Positions 45,086-56,741 of a stretch of DNA of 64,000 nt are shown piece by piece. Both the position numbers and the translations under genes were made by a program. The notes below the pieces were generated by a model. That model did not search any database, was not told the origin of the DNA, and saw nothing but the letters and a program-made list of their open reading frames with translations. The DNA is from Microplitis mediator (lineage: Eukaryota; Arthropoda; Insecta; Hymenoptera; Braconidae), in assembly GCF_029852145.1 (NCBI RefSeq), contig NC_079977.1, positions 13,636,640-13,700,639 of the forward strand. Reading direction: 5' to 3'. Numbering within the stretch: the stretch's first letter is position 1; every line of letters begins with the position of its first letter.

Positions 45086-46440
45086 ACACAGAAAAAAAGA
45101 ATATTTTGGCGCAAGAAATTTTTTCTTGCCACAAGAATATTTTTTGCAATTTTGAATGAAAACGAAAATTTTCTTGATTCAAGAACTAAATTTTCTTAAA
45201 TTTAGTCATCTTGGCATAAGATTTTTTTTTTATTTAGCCGATATAATATATGTTTCTTGAAGTAAGAAATATTTTCTTCAAGAGAGAAAAATAAATATTT
45301 TGCCCCGATATATAATCAATTGTCCGAAAAGTAAAATATTCTTTCTCTAAGAATAATTTATTTTGAATCGCGATGATCTGTGATTCAAGTCAAGAATTAA
45401 AAGAACTCAACAGTAAAAAATATCTTGGTTTAAGTATTTTGTTGTGTTGCGGCAAGTAAGCGTAGACATTTGAACCAACAGCAACTGCGCTCACGACTGA
45501 ATGCGAAAATTCTCTTGGGAAAGCTAAATGTACTATACTAAAGTGGCGGTAGTGTAGAATCTACATTGTACAGTGTGCTTACTGGATATGGGTAAAGTAA
45601 AAGAACGTTCAGAGAATGATCGGATAGCATAACTGGTAAAGCTCTCGCGTGATGCCGAATCGGTCTGGGTTCGATTCCTACCATGAGCAAACCATTTATT
45701 TTTCTTAAGTTCATAAACCATTAATCTAGGAAGTTTATTTCTTATCCCCTCTACTGCCGTATCGTGATATTCTGAATATACACATATAATTTCCTGCTTC
45801 ACAACATTTAATATTTCTACTAGGTTAAATTCACTCAAAAATATAGGACAATATATATTTTTAAGTGAAGTCATTTATTTTCTTGAATCGAGACCACGTT
45901 TTTTACAAGTCAAAAATCATCAATTCAAAATATTATTTCTTCAATAAGGAAAGTAATTATATCCTTTTAAGAAGATATTTGTATTAAATGGAGGAAATTT
46001 TGTCTTCGGTTGAGAAAATATTTGCATGATTCAAGAAAAGTTATTTCATTAAATTAAGAATATAATTTATTTAAATCAAAATTAAAATTTTCTCATTCCA
46101 ATAGACCGTTGTCTTGAGTCGATAATGTAGTTTTCTCAAACTGAGAGTAAATGTTCTTCTGCCACGCAAAAAAAGTTCTTGGTTTGAGATGTTGATATAT
46201 ATGCTGACAATTTACTATACTCACCAACCAAGACAGAAAAGTATCTTGTTTTGATAGTTTTTTTTACTTGGTTAAAAACAAAATAAATTTGATTTAAAAT
46301 AAATATTCTTGAATCAAGATTATTTGACTTGAATTAAAATTTAAATATTCTTGACATAATATTTTTATAATATTAGTCGAAGAAAATGTTCTCGGATTAA
46401 AGAAACCCAATTACTCAGTCCAAGAATAAAAAAGTTTGAT
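45086..46440. mobile_element. Motif-array element (TTCTTGATTCAAGAA family) with tRNA-like core
   Basis: Starts ACACAGAAAAAAAGAATATT. About 300-450 bp on each side are dense with TTTTCTTGATTCAAGAAAAT-like words in both orientations. The middle is ordinary and contains a tRNA-like sequence (45619-45690). The right terminus is not exact; the end given is where motif density stops. The 113-codon minus frame at 45533-45874 spans the tRNA-like core and is not taken as a gene. Confidence 0.62.
45619..45690 (+). ncRNA. tRNA-like sequence related to the one at 26194
   Basis: Box A TAGCATAACTGGTAAAG and box B GGTTCGATTCC. Between them CTCGCGTGATGCCGAATCGG parallels CTCGGCGCGATACCAAATTG in the 26194 copy, so both derive from the same tRNA-like ancestor although their host elements have unrelated motif arrays. 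The D-stem and acceptor are degenerate; probably not a working tRNA. Confidence 0.55.
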
Positions 46441-46639
46441 AAATCCAAAAGTGCACGACTCTTAATGCTCATTTGCAAAAAAAAAAGAAAAATGTACGAT
46501 AAAAGTTTCAAGGACAATTGTTTTTTTCCTTTCTATTGCACTAGAATTTCAAATTTCGCTCCGAAAAATAGTTAGATGTATTTTTTCGCGCAGGCGCGAC
46601 TGGTGTGACGAATGTATATGTAAAAAACGGTAACACGAA

Positions 46640-47150
46640 TCGTTACCCGTGGACAATAGATCCGCGACGAAAAATCCGCGACATGAAATCCAAAGATATT
46701 TTATCTGATAGACAAAATGTCCTTGGACTAAATATTCAAAAGACAAAAAATCCGTGACAAAATATCCTGTCGATAAATCTCATTCAAAAAAACATGTTTT
46801 CAGTGAAAAAATAATTCATGGTTTTCGATAAACGGGTACTGTACCATTCCAAGCATATGTGTTGACCTATTTCCAAAATAATACTCACTCAAAATCTGTG
46901 AAAAAAGGGCATAGTACGATTTTAAGCATATGTGTTGATCTATTTTTAATATCACATACAAAATATTGTGTGAAAATATATTAAACATTTCTGATAAAAG
47001 GGTACCGTACTATTTATATTATAAGATATTTTGTCGGGGATGTTTTATTTATCTAGTATTTAGTCTGGGGATATTTTGTCTATCGGATAAAATGGCTTCG
47101 GATATTTTGTCGTGGATTTAATGTCTTCGGATTATGAGTGGCGGAACCGT
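46640..47150. repeat. Motif-array element (GGATATTTTGTC family)
   Basis: Left half: GACAAAATATCC-like words (46670-46780). Right half: the inverse GGATATTTTGTC words (47030-47120). The centre holds two direct copies of an approximately 80-bp unit with CAAGCATATGTGTTGACCTA / TAAGCATATGTGTTGATCTA (46850-46950). Ends are poorly defined. Confidence 0.55.
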
Positions 47151-47330
47151 AAAAAACATATATAGATATACAAAATTAGTTAAGTTCTTTTTAGGTAGAT
47201 TTTTTTAAAAATCTAACTATTGTATTTGTCCTCATGGTCGATTTTTCAAGGGATTTCGTCGTAAACTATCATAATTAGTTGAGTAGAGTTCAAAAATACC
47301 ATTCATTAAAAAATTTATATATGTATGTAC

Positions 47331-49109
47331 ACTTATCCAAAAAATTAAAGGACCAAAAAAATTTTATAAATTTTTTAGTAATTTTTGGAAGGCTGTATTT
47401 TCGTGAAAAATGATCGTACCGAAAAAACAAAAAAAAAAGCAAATTGAAGCTCGAAATCTCTAGTTCAAAGATCTTCCAGCAGAATATTTCTTCGAGCCAC
47501 GGTTTTTGCGGAATAATAAGAAAAAGGTCGAGACAAAATTTTTCTAAATTTTTTGGTTTTGTTTTTAAGGTCTACGAGGCCGGGAAAAATTTTTTCAGAA
47601 AAACGAATTCATGGCTCGCTTAGAAAATTTATTCAGCTATAATTTGATTTTTTTTCTTTCTCTGTACGACAATTTGCTGCTGAGATATCAGCCTTCAAAT
47701 AAAAAAGGGTCCTTTTGTCTTTGATTATTGATATCGCAGCAAATAATGGCCGCACAGTAATTTAAAGGGCAGTTTAAGAAACTTGAATAAATTCCTTCCT
47801 AGCTCCATTTTCGATTTTTTCGAAAAAAAATTTTTTTTCATCCTTGATATCCATTTGAAAAACCCTGAAAAATGGCCATTTTCAGATTTTTTAGTCGACT
47901 CATCGCTACTCTACAAATATTGATAAAAAAAATTATATTGCCAGGTAATTTTACAGCTTAATGAACCCTCAAAAACCCTGGAAATTTTTAGATTGATCCA
48001 TTGAACCGTTTGTCCGGGCCGATTGCTCAAAGTTTTATAAAACAATTAAAGGAACAAGTTTTGTTCTTTAATTTGTGTAATCATTACCAAAATGGAAAAA
48101 TCAATTTTTTTCGGATTTTTTTTCATTTTTGCGTTAGTTATTCAGTAAATGTAAGGTAAAGAGAAAAAAAAAAAAATTTCCGAAAAACGATAAAAAAAAA
48201 AACTAAATAAAACGTAAAAAAAAAAAAAGTAAAAAAATTCTAGTTTTATCTCGTCTTTCGGAAATTTTTTTTTCTTTCTCTTTACCTTACATTTACTGAA
48301 TAACTAACGCAAAAATGAAAAAAAATCCGAAAAAAATTGATTTTTCCATTTTGGTAATGATTACACAAATTAAAGAACAAAACTTGTTCCTTTAATTGTT
48401 TTATAAAACTTTGAGCAATCGGCCCGGACAAACGGTTCAATGGATGAATCTAAAAATTTCCAGGGTTTTTGAGGGTTCATTAAGCTGTAAAATTACCTGG
48501 CAACATAATTTTTTTATCAATATTTGTAGAGTAGCGATGAGTCGACTAAAAAATCTGAAAATGGCCATTTTTCAGGGTTTTTCAAATGGATATCAAGGAT
48601 GAAAAAAAATTTTTTTTCGAAAAAATCGAAAATGGAGCTAGGAAGGAATTTATTCAAGTTTCTTAAACTGCCCTTTAAATTACTGTGCGGCCATTATTTG
48701 CTGCGATATCAATAATCAAAGACAAAAGGACCCTTTTTTATTTGAAGGCTGATATCTCAGCAGCAAATTGTCGTACAGAGAAAGAAAAAAAATCAAATTA
48801 TAGCTGAATAAATTTTCTAAGCGAGCCATGAATTCGTTTTTCTGAAAAAATTTTTCCCGGCCTCGTAGACCTTAAAAACAAAACCAAAAAATTTAGAAAA
48901 ATTTTGTCTCGACCTTTTTCTTATTATTCCGCAAAAACCGTGGCTCGAAGAAATATTCTGCTGGAAGATCTTTGAACTAGAGATTTCGAGCTTCAATTTG
49001 CTTTTTTTTTTGTTTTTTCGGTACGATCATTTTTCACGAAAATACAGCCTTCCAAAAATTACTAAAAAATTTATAAAATTTTTTTGGTCCTTTAATTTTT
49101 TGGATAAGT
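47331..49109. mobile_element. Palindromic TA-inserting element FB7 (1779 bp)
   Basis: Ends ACTTATCCAAAAAATTAAAG and its inverse complement, in TA-rich flanks. Arms of about 840 bp are nearly identical and meet in an A/T-run near 48210. A half-copy lies in FB5 (18929-19617). Open frames such as 48396-48602 lie on one arm only and have no protein signature. Confidence 0.87.
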
Positions 49110-49141
49110 ATATATATATATATATTAATGTAATATAACGC

Positions 49142-50250
49142 ACTTTTGAGGACACGATTGCGTCAACAATTTTGACCCGAACTTAATGAAATTTTCTCCA
49201 CTTATTTTATGTGTAATTACCACGGTTAAGTTCGAAGATGGGCCGAATCAGTCGATTAGTTTAGAAGTTATGGCTGTTTGAAATTTTTACGATTTTCCGA
49301 AAAAATCAGTTTTTAATCACTTTTAAAGTCCATATAACTTTAAAACTAAAATTTATAGAGAATTTCTGTAAAAATTATTTTAAAGCTTGACTAATAAGCT
49401 TTAATTAATGACCTTAAACTTTACATTTTGACCATTTCTTCCAATAATTTGATAGCCTTGAAAATTTTAATGGAATCAAAAAATGTCGAAAGTATGGTTT
49501 TCATTTCACATAACTTGTGCTTGTCCCATTATAATCCAGTTTCGTCAGCTGTATTTTATTTTGCACAAAATAACCTGTAAATTTCACTGCTATTTTGTAT
49601 TTTAAAAGTAGTTCTTTTATTATTTATGATGTATCAAATGTACCTCTAATCTCTATGATTATCACTGATCTTGTCATTACGATAGCACCCACAGTTCTTA
49701 TCGGATCTTAATGAAATTTTTTACACTTATTCTATAGCAAATTATCTTGATCAAATTCGAAAATGAGCTAAATTAGTCAATTAGTTTTGAAGTAATAGTT
49801 GTTTGAAATTTTCACGATTTTTCGAAAAAATCAGTTTTTATTCACTGTTGAAGGTCATATATCATTAAAACTTAAACTGATAGACAATTTCAGTAAAAAG
49901 TATCATAAAGCTTGTTTAGTAAGCTTTAATATTTGACCTTAAACTTTATGTTTTAACCATTTCTTCCAATAATTTGATGGCCTTGAAAATTCCAATGGAA
50001 TCAACAAATGTTGCAAATATGGTGTTAATTCTACATAACTTATGCATTTCCCATTATAATACAATTTTGTCAGTTGAATTTTATTGTGAACAAAATATCC
50101 TGTGAATTTCCGAATATTTTATATTTTAAAAGTATTTCTTTTATTATTTATGATGTATCAAATGTACCTCTAATCCCTATGATTATCACTGGTCTTGCCA
50201 TCGTAATAGTGATTACAGTTATGATCTCATATTAATTAAATTTTCTATAC
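49142..50250 (+). repeat. Tandem repeat with 524-bp period, about 2.1 copies
   Basis: TACCTCTAATCTCTATGATT at 49641 recurs as TACCTCTAATCCCTATGATT at 50165, and the flanking 500 bp align throughout, about 80-85% identical by eye. A third unit begins after 50190 (GATTACAGTTATGATCTCAT) and fades within about 60 bp. Satellite-like; no coding frame. Confidence 0.8.
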
Positions 50251-51487
50251 TTTGTTTACGTGAAGGTTAGTTTAATACATTACCTATATAATGTTTTGTC
50301 AAATCAACTATCTGAAGTTCTCTATCGAAAATAGTCGTTGTCTTTTTTTACCCTCACTCTAAGAAAACGAGCCTAATATCATATCATCTCTATACACTAA
50401 CATGTATCACAAGATATGTATGGATGTAACTTTTTATATAGATGAATTGGAAAATCTACCTTCCATTTCGGCTGCCAAATGGCCTTTTTTTAATAATTAT
50501 AATTAAACGGGGCCGAATTCGATGGCCAATTTATGACACACTTCTTCTTCGGCCCTAAAATAATCTTTTTAAAAAAAAGGGATCCAAATAATGGCTTTTT
50601 TCTCGAGTTTTTGTGTTTACGGGTTACGGACACGTTTTCTACTGCTTGACGGGAAAATTTTTTTTTTACATTTTGATGTTTTCTTAGTAATTTAATACAT
50701 CAAATTGGTCTTTATAAATAATAAACTTAATTCTTATTATATTATCTATCCGATAATGTGTAACTTGGTTAAGCTTTGCGGACTAACAAGAGTAAAACAG
50801 TAAAATCAGTAGCGAAAAAAAGGCAAACTGAATTTTTCGATCGTAAAGCACACTCTAATGCTTCCCATTAAGAGTCGTGCAATACATTATTTAGGTATCT
50901 TTATTGATTCGTTTATTTACTATTTGAATGGTATTAATCTTTTTCTTAGACTAGTAAGCCTTCTCTGTGCCTATTTAGACAGTCGATCTGAAGGAGTAAA
51001 ATCCAATCGTGCGTCGGAGCTGACACACACACTTTTTTTTTTTATAATTTTCTAGCTCACAAATCAATCAACAGATTTTTATGTACAATAAATATTTTTG
51101 TAGGAAATTGAACGCTCTACAAAGAATGTCTCTTATCATTTTTTGATAAATCAATCTGTTCGAAAGTTATTTGAGCTTGAAATCAAATTAATAGTAAATT
51201 TTGAGATCTTTTTACTTTTCCGGTGAAACCATTAGACTTATCACAAAATGTCATCTTATAATATTTTCCTCTATGTCTTACTATACTCATTGTGTGGCCG
51301 TGACTACGTTTAATGAACAAATGTCACAGCGAGCCTAAGCCTCCCGCAATGAACATAATCTGTTTAAGTTGTAATCAACTAGAACTTAAATTTTATTATT
51401 AAATTACTACTATAAAAATTAGTCTCGACTAAGTATTGGGAATTTCCCGTCCCATTGAAAAAACCTCATTTTATTGTTTCATCTCCG

Positions 51488-51489
<2 letters not shown>
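50251..51489. other. Unassigned stretch with an FB4-like fragment
   Basis: 51055-51230 resembles FB4 at 12590-12740 (GGAAATTGAACGCTCTACAA versus GGAAATTTGACGCTCTACAA). The remainder shows no gene; the 65-codon frame at 50858-51055 has no recognisable feature. Confidence 0.45.

Positions 51490-51554
<65 letters not shown>
51490..51554. repeat. (TA)n microsatellite
   Basis: About 32 TA dinucleotides, ending where FB8 begins; the probable insertion target of FB8. Confidence 0.95.
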
Positions 51555-51558
<4 letters not shown>

Positions 51559-53282
51559 GGTGGCTCATTTGAAACGACTATTTTTTTTTTTTTGGTCCAT
51601 TGACGGAATATTGTTCTAGACATAAAAAAAAAATTTTTCACAAAATTTGAGCCCTTAATTTTAATTTTAACAACTCGCTAATTGAATTTGAAATTTTCCC
51701 ATTCATTTAGCATGTAAAGTGGAGGTTTTTTTTTTTAATTATCTATAGCTCTGCTGCATTTCACGTTTTTTTACTGTCCATAGGCAGAAGTTGTAGGGGA
51801 ACCTTTATACTTCAAAAGTTCCTACAGTAAAATTTATGTGACGGGAACGGGGTCAGAGTTAAAAAATGTAAAAGTCGATTTTTAGCGATTTTTGCGTATT
51901 TTTTGAGTTTTTCGTAGAAAATATTGTAGTTACCGAAAAAAAGTAAATAACAAATTTGTAGGAAATGAAATTCGCTACAAAAAAGGTCCTGTAAGCCAAG
52001 GCTGTAAAATCTGTTGTTTCTGAAATAAATTGAATTATACATATGAAAATTCAAGATATCTTTGCAGTATATGATTTGTTAAATTAATAATTTAATTTTC
52101 ATTTGTTAAATGTTTTTTTTGGACATCATATTATTTTTTCATGAAAATATAACAAAAAAAAATTTATCTATATGGGGCATTCCACGCCAAATTGGACGGT
52201 TTCAAAAATTGATTTTTCCGATTTTCTTCAATTTTTGGTATTTTTTACTACCCCTCAAAAGAGGCTTCCCGGTAAATTTTGAGATCATTTTGATTAATGG
52301 TTCGAAAAATATCGAATTTAAAAAAAAAAACCGCTCTTTTTATGGTTTTTTGATCATAACTTTCGTAATCTCGATCAAAAACATTTCGTATATTTGTTAT
52401 GCATTTTTGTCTGTAGAGGCCAACTAAAAACGAAAATTTTGAATAAAATACATTGAATTTCGACCATTATTACGAAAGTTATGATCAAAAAACCATAAAA
52501 AGTGCGGTTTTTTTTTTAAATTCGATATTTTCCGAACCATTAATCAAAATAATCTCAAAATTTACCGGGAAGCCTCTTTTGAGGGGTAGTAAAAAATACC
52601 AAATATTGAAGAAAATCGGAAAAATCAATTTTTGAAACCGTCCAATTTGGCGTGGAATGCCCCATATAGATAAATTTTTTTTTGTTATATTTTCATGAAA
52701 AAATAATATGATGTCCAAAAAAAACATTTAATAAATGAAAATTAAATTATTAATTTAACAAATCATATACTGCAAAGATATCTTGAATTTTCATATGTAT
52801 AATTCAATTTATTTCAGAAACAACAGATTTTACAGCCTTGGCTTACAGGACCTTTTTTGTAGCGAATTTCATTTCCTACAAATTTGTTATTTACTTTTTT
52901 TCGGTAACTACAATATTTTCTACGAAAAACTCAAAAAATACGCAAAAATCGCTAAAAATCGACTTTTACATTTTTTAACTCTGACCCCGTTCCTGTCACA
53001 TAAATTTTACTGTAGGAACTTTTGAAGTATAAAGGTTCCCCTACAACTTCTGCCTATGGACAGTAAAAAAACGTGAAATGCAGCAGAGCTATAGATAATT
53101 AAAAAAAAAAACCTCCACTTTACATGCTAAATGAATGGGAAAATTTCAAATTCAATTAGCGAGTTGTTAAAATTAAAATTAAGGGCTCAAATTTTGTGGA
53201 AAATTTTTTTTTTATGTCTAGAACAATATTCCGTCAATGGACCAAAAAAAAAAAAATAGTCGTTTCAAATGAGCCACCCTAA
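51555..53282. mobile_element. Palindromic TA-inserting element FB8 (1728 bp) with nested palindrome
   Basis: Ends TTAGGGTGGCTCATTTGAAA and its inverse complement, TA outside. Arms 51555-52170 and 52667-53282 are nearly identical. A second palindrome (52173-52664) sits exactly in the centre. The 80-codon frames at 51812-52054 (minus) and 52783-53025 (plus) are the same peptide from the two arms, an artefact of symmetry. Confidence 0.87.
52173..52664. mobile_element. Nested palindromic element, FB9 family (492 bp)
   Basis: Ends TGGGGCATTCCACGCCAAAT and inverse complement with TA outside. It is a shortened relative of FB9: the first 180 bp match, then the arms meet near 52420. It sits at the loop of FB8. 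Confidence 0.85.
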
Positions 53283-53592
53283 TATATATATATAATGATG
53301 TACTACCCCTGCAAAGTCACGTTATCCTAATCTATTTATAATGAAACTGTATAGTTCCAGGTAGACTAGGGTAGCTGCCCATCTAAACCTGCATTGTTTT
53401 CACAAAACAACTAAAGTATACATTTATTTTAACTACCGAAATTTATGGTAATTACTTATAATTAGCCCCGGACAATCTCATTAACATAATTCTTTTTAAC
53501 TTAAGTCATTACATTTTCCAATACTTAAAATTATTCTTGATCAGTTTGAAGAGAAGGGGAATTGTTGACCATTAGTCCTATTGTTGATCGAG

Positions 53593-53628
53593 TATATAAA
53601 AGAACTGAAATAATTTTGTAACTCAGTT
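53593..53628 (+). promoter_or_regulatory. TATA box and initiator of the ankyrin/PRANC-like pseudogene
   Basis: TATATAAA (53593-53600) lies 32 bases before the A of an arthropod initiator TCAGTT (53623-53628, A at 53625). The first coding ATG of the downstream gene is about 100 bases further on (53724). Confidence 0.65.
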
Positions 53629-54540
53629 AAGTTTCAATTCTCAGTGCATCAAGTTGGTTTTCTGTGAATATAGTGACAGCTAAAAATGATTATAAAGTTA
53701 CAATTTATAATAAATTCGTAAAAATGATTTCTGAGTTACACAAAATTTTGGAGCCTGTTATCAAAGAAGGTGACTTAGAACTTTTAAGGGGTCACTGATC
53801 TTTTATCAAAAAAACCTGACTGGACGGCTATAGGAGTGTGCATTCTCCATGTGGCAGCAGAAAATGAGCGCGAAGGAGTAATTAAATTTGTTGTTGACAA
53901 GTATCCAGAGTTACCAAAGAGTCCGGATCTAAGGTGCAAGTTACGGATTTTGCTAACGTTAATAATGAACTTGGACATCGATGCCGTCGAAATGGTTTTA
54001 AAAACTGGTTTTCCAATAGATAATTATATCAAATTTGATGCTATCCTTGGTATAGCTTACAATCTATACAACTCTCCAATGCTTAACGACGCGGATATCC
54101 AAAAAGTGAAAAAAATAATCAAGCTTTTAATAGAGTACAGTGATAATAATTTTAACAAGTATGATGTTACATTAAAAGTTAACGAGAAGACCTTAAATAT
54201 TGAAGCGTTAATTAAACCTGAACGTGATATTAATACATTATATGGGACTCAAACTTTTATGGAAATAATTGTTCATTATTTGAGTTATTATAAATCTCTG
54301 GATGACCCTATTCGGCAACTAAGCTATTCAAAAGTTGTTGATATTTATCATTTTATTGGGAGATTGTTCATCAAGAAAATTGTTGTTCTGCTTGATTTGA
54401 ACTTGCATGTGTCAGAAAATATTATAAACGCAATCAATAGTGATTGCCAACTTAAATGTTCCAAGGAGCAATGTGAAGAAGAACTGAAAAGGATGAAAAG
54501 TGATTTAATCGATAAAACGACGGTTACAGCTTATGGTATT

Positions 54541-56200
54541 TATAACAGGGCTAAGCTGCTACTCTGGTCGTCCTTACAAAGGGCGCCACTGGAAGTAATA
54601 ACGGCCTCCCAGAGCCGGATCTTAGATCGTCAGGGTCGGTGTAAAATAGATTTGTAAGAGAAGGAAGAGGAAGGATAATTTATAATTAATTAATTTATTT
54701 CACAATTAACAATTTTAACCTTTATTTATTTAAACCTTGACAATATTTATTTAAACCTTTATTCTTATAACCTTTTATTACCTTATTAAACCTTATTACC
54801 TATAACTTTATCACCTAATGTCAACTACCTTTGACTATATCACACACACACTCACTCTGAGTCCCCTGGACTATAATACACACACAACTTTTCTTAACTA
54901 TTTTCCACGCGGTCGACAAGGCCCTCTACGTGGCTAATATTTTCCCCGCGCGGTCCCCTAGACCCTCTACGCGATATAAAACCTTAACTAATTAATTCAC
55001 GCGGTCCCCTGGACCCTCTACGTGATTACAAAACCTTAATAACTATTTCACGCGGTCACCTTGACCCTCTACGTGAATAAAACCTTATTTAATTAATTCA
55101 CAAATTCCATAATTACACTATCCACTCCCACACACTTTACAATATAAAATTCCACTATTAAAATTTAACCATATTCAAATTCCTTATCAATTAATTTACC
55201 GTTTACAATTACCACATTATTATTTACCAAATTAAAATCACTAATCAATTACTAACAACTAATTTCTTATCAACGTTAAACTTTCTTTTAACAACCATTT
55301 TGTTAAGCCGGTTTTAGGATTTATTTTAGTTTACCGGTTAACATTTTATTCACTGACTCTATATCCAATACTCAAACTCGAACACGTTTTACTTAACGAC
55401 ACTTTTTAACGTTTATATATTATTTGATTTTGTTTAATTACTTAAATTAATTATAATTAATTTATCCTATTATTAGTGACTAGATAATTTTGACTAGATC
55501 GCAATTGCTTTTCCGGCGAATGCCTTACGCAACCTGCCTGGAAAATTCCAGAAGAATTTTCCGGCGATGCCTTATACAACCTGCCTGGAAATAACAAAGC
55601 TAATTATATTGAGACCAGTTTTCGATTGAATATTACACGAAAATAGACACGACAATACTTCGCGGACACGACGTATATCTGCGTAATTAATTAATAAATT
55701 ATACTGGGAATATTTTGTAAAATACTTATTACGATTTATGCTGATTCTTACACCGTCGATTGTCCTGTATTAGTTGTCCTGGTCTGGTTATTGTCCTGGT
55801 CCATGTAATTGTCCTATTCCGTGTAGTTGTCCTGGTGGTTACTTGGTCCTCCCGGCTCGGTACTTCCCGGTTGTAACTTTGGGCGTCTGGATGTTTGCCC
55901 GATCCTACTGACTCTGTCCTGAACGTCTGTTCAGTCTGGTCGTTCCGGTCACTACTTCTCCTTTTCCACTACTGTCTTCTAGTTTTATTAATTCCTCTCG
56001 ATTATTTTCAGCAATGATCGGAAAACCCCTCCCTGATTAATTATGATTGGGCCTAACGTGAGAGTATTTTCTATTAGCGCGCCCGGCGACAAGTCGAAAA
56101 ACTTAATCGAATGCTTAATTGGGGTAGCAGGTAAGGTAGGTGGCCATCAGTGATAAATCACAATTTTGGTCAATAGAATGACCCAATTTACCCCGTTACA
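54541..56200. mobile_element. LTR-like insertion (1660 bp) in the ankyrin pseudogene, 4-bp duplication TATT
   Basis: TATT precedes (54537-54540) and follows (56201-56204). Removing the insertion and one TATT brings the ankyrin frame back into phase, which fixes the borders. The ends TATAACAGGGCTAA and TTTACCCCGTTACA are imperfect inverse complements and fit a solo gypsy LTR whose TG has become TA; a DNA transposon with 4-bp duplication is the alternative. Inside are the hairpin tandem array (54905-55083), two copies of TTTTCCGGCGAATGCCTTAC-like sequence (55508-55590) and a TTGTCCTGG-rich stretch (55755-55860). No coding frame. Confidence 0.75.
54905..55083 (+). repeat. Tandem array of four hairpin-forming 45-50-bp units
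   Basis: Units begin near 54905, 54956, 55001 and 55049. Each has CACGCGGTCCCCTGGACCCT-type sequence and closes with CTACGTG, so CACG and CGTG can pair within a unit. They lie inside the LTR-like insertion. Confidence 0.75.
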
Positions 56201-56404
56201 TATTGCAACCGCTAGCATTAACACGTTGGTCAAGTTTACGTGCAATCAAAAATTAAAGGAATTTATTGTGTCAGAAGAAATTGTAGTAAACTATCCGATT
56301 TATGCCACTACTATCCAACATCGGTTTGAACGTTCACTGAAGAGACGAAAGGTGTTGAATATTTCGGAATCTGTATTCAAATCAACGTAGAAAAATTGTC
56401 CAAA

Positions 56405-56519
56405 CCCTGGTGGAAATTTTTGGGAATTTTCTCTGAAAAAGTCTTCGGAACTTTGAAAAAGTCTTTAGAACTTTGGAACTGAGTTTTTCAGAGAAAATTC
56501 TCAAAAATTTCCACCAGGG
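56405..56519. mobile_element. 115-bp MITE in the ankyrin pseudogene
   Basis: CCCTGGTGGAAATTTTTGGG at the left is matched by its near-exact inverse complement at the right; arms are about 36 bp. AA on both sides fits a 2-bp duplication. Element plus duplication is 117 bp, a multiple of three, so the insertion does not shift the reading frame. Confidence 0.8.
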
Positions 56520-56741
56520 AAGTTACCGCCAGAGTGCATTAGTATAATACTTGACAAATATAGTGATAATGATTTGATTAATTATATTGACCGTAATTGT
56601 AAGCATTAATTTTAACTTGTTTTTCTAGATTGAAATAAGTTGTTTAAAAATTTTAAAATAGAAATTTTTTTAGTTTCTAAAAATATAAATATTTAAAGTT
56701 AGTAATTTTTTTAAAATATGTAAAATAATTTGTATATATAT

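Larger units (their letters stand above)
53724..56609 (+). pseudogene. Ankyrin-repeat gene with PRANC-like C-terminus, disrupted
   Basis: Pieces in order: 53724-53790 (MISELHKILEPVIKEGDLEL), a one-base frame change near 53785-53792, 53791-54540, an LTR-like insertion, 56205-56402, a MITE, 56522-56609. The first large piece has ankyrin-like helices (CILHVAAENEREGVIKFVVD and a second helix pair IDAVEMVLKTGFPIDNYI). The last pieces have NYPIYATTIQHRFERSLKRR and LPPECISIILDKYSDND, which resembles the F-box-like PRANC domain of poxvirus, Wolbachia and wasp ankyrin proteins (from memory). A TAG at 56388-56390 and the upstream frame change show decay beyond the insertions. Ankyrin-PRANC proteins are thought to act in ubiquitin ligase complexes; no role can be claimed here. 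Confidence 0.72.

Noticed and set aside
50858..51055. 65-aa frame with hydrophobic stretches
   Set aside because: No homology pattern, start context or splice signals recognised; length is expected by chance in AT-rich DNA.
51812..53025. Two identical 80-aa open frames on opposite strands (51812-52054 and 52783-53025)
   Set aside because: They are mirror images of one non-coding arm sequence of FB8, with no protein signature.
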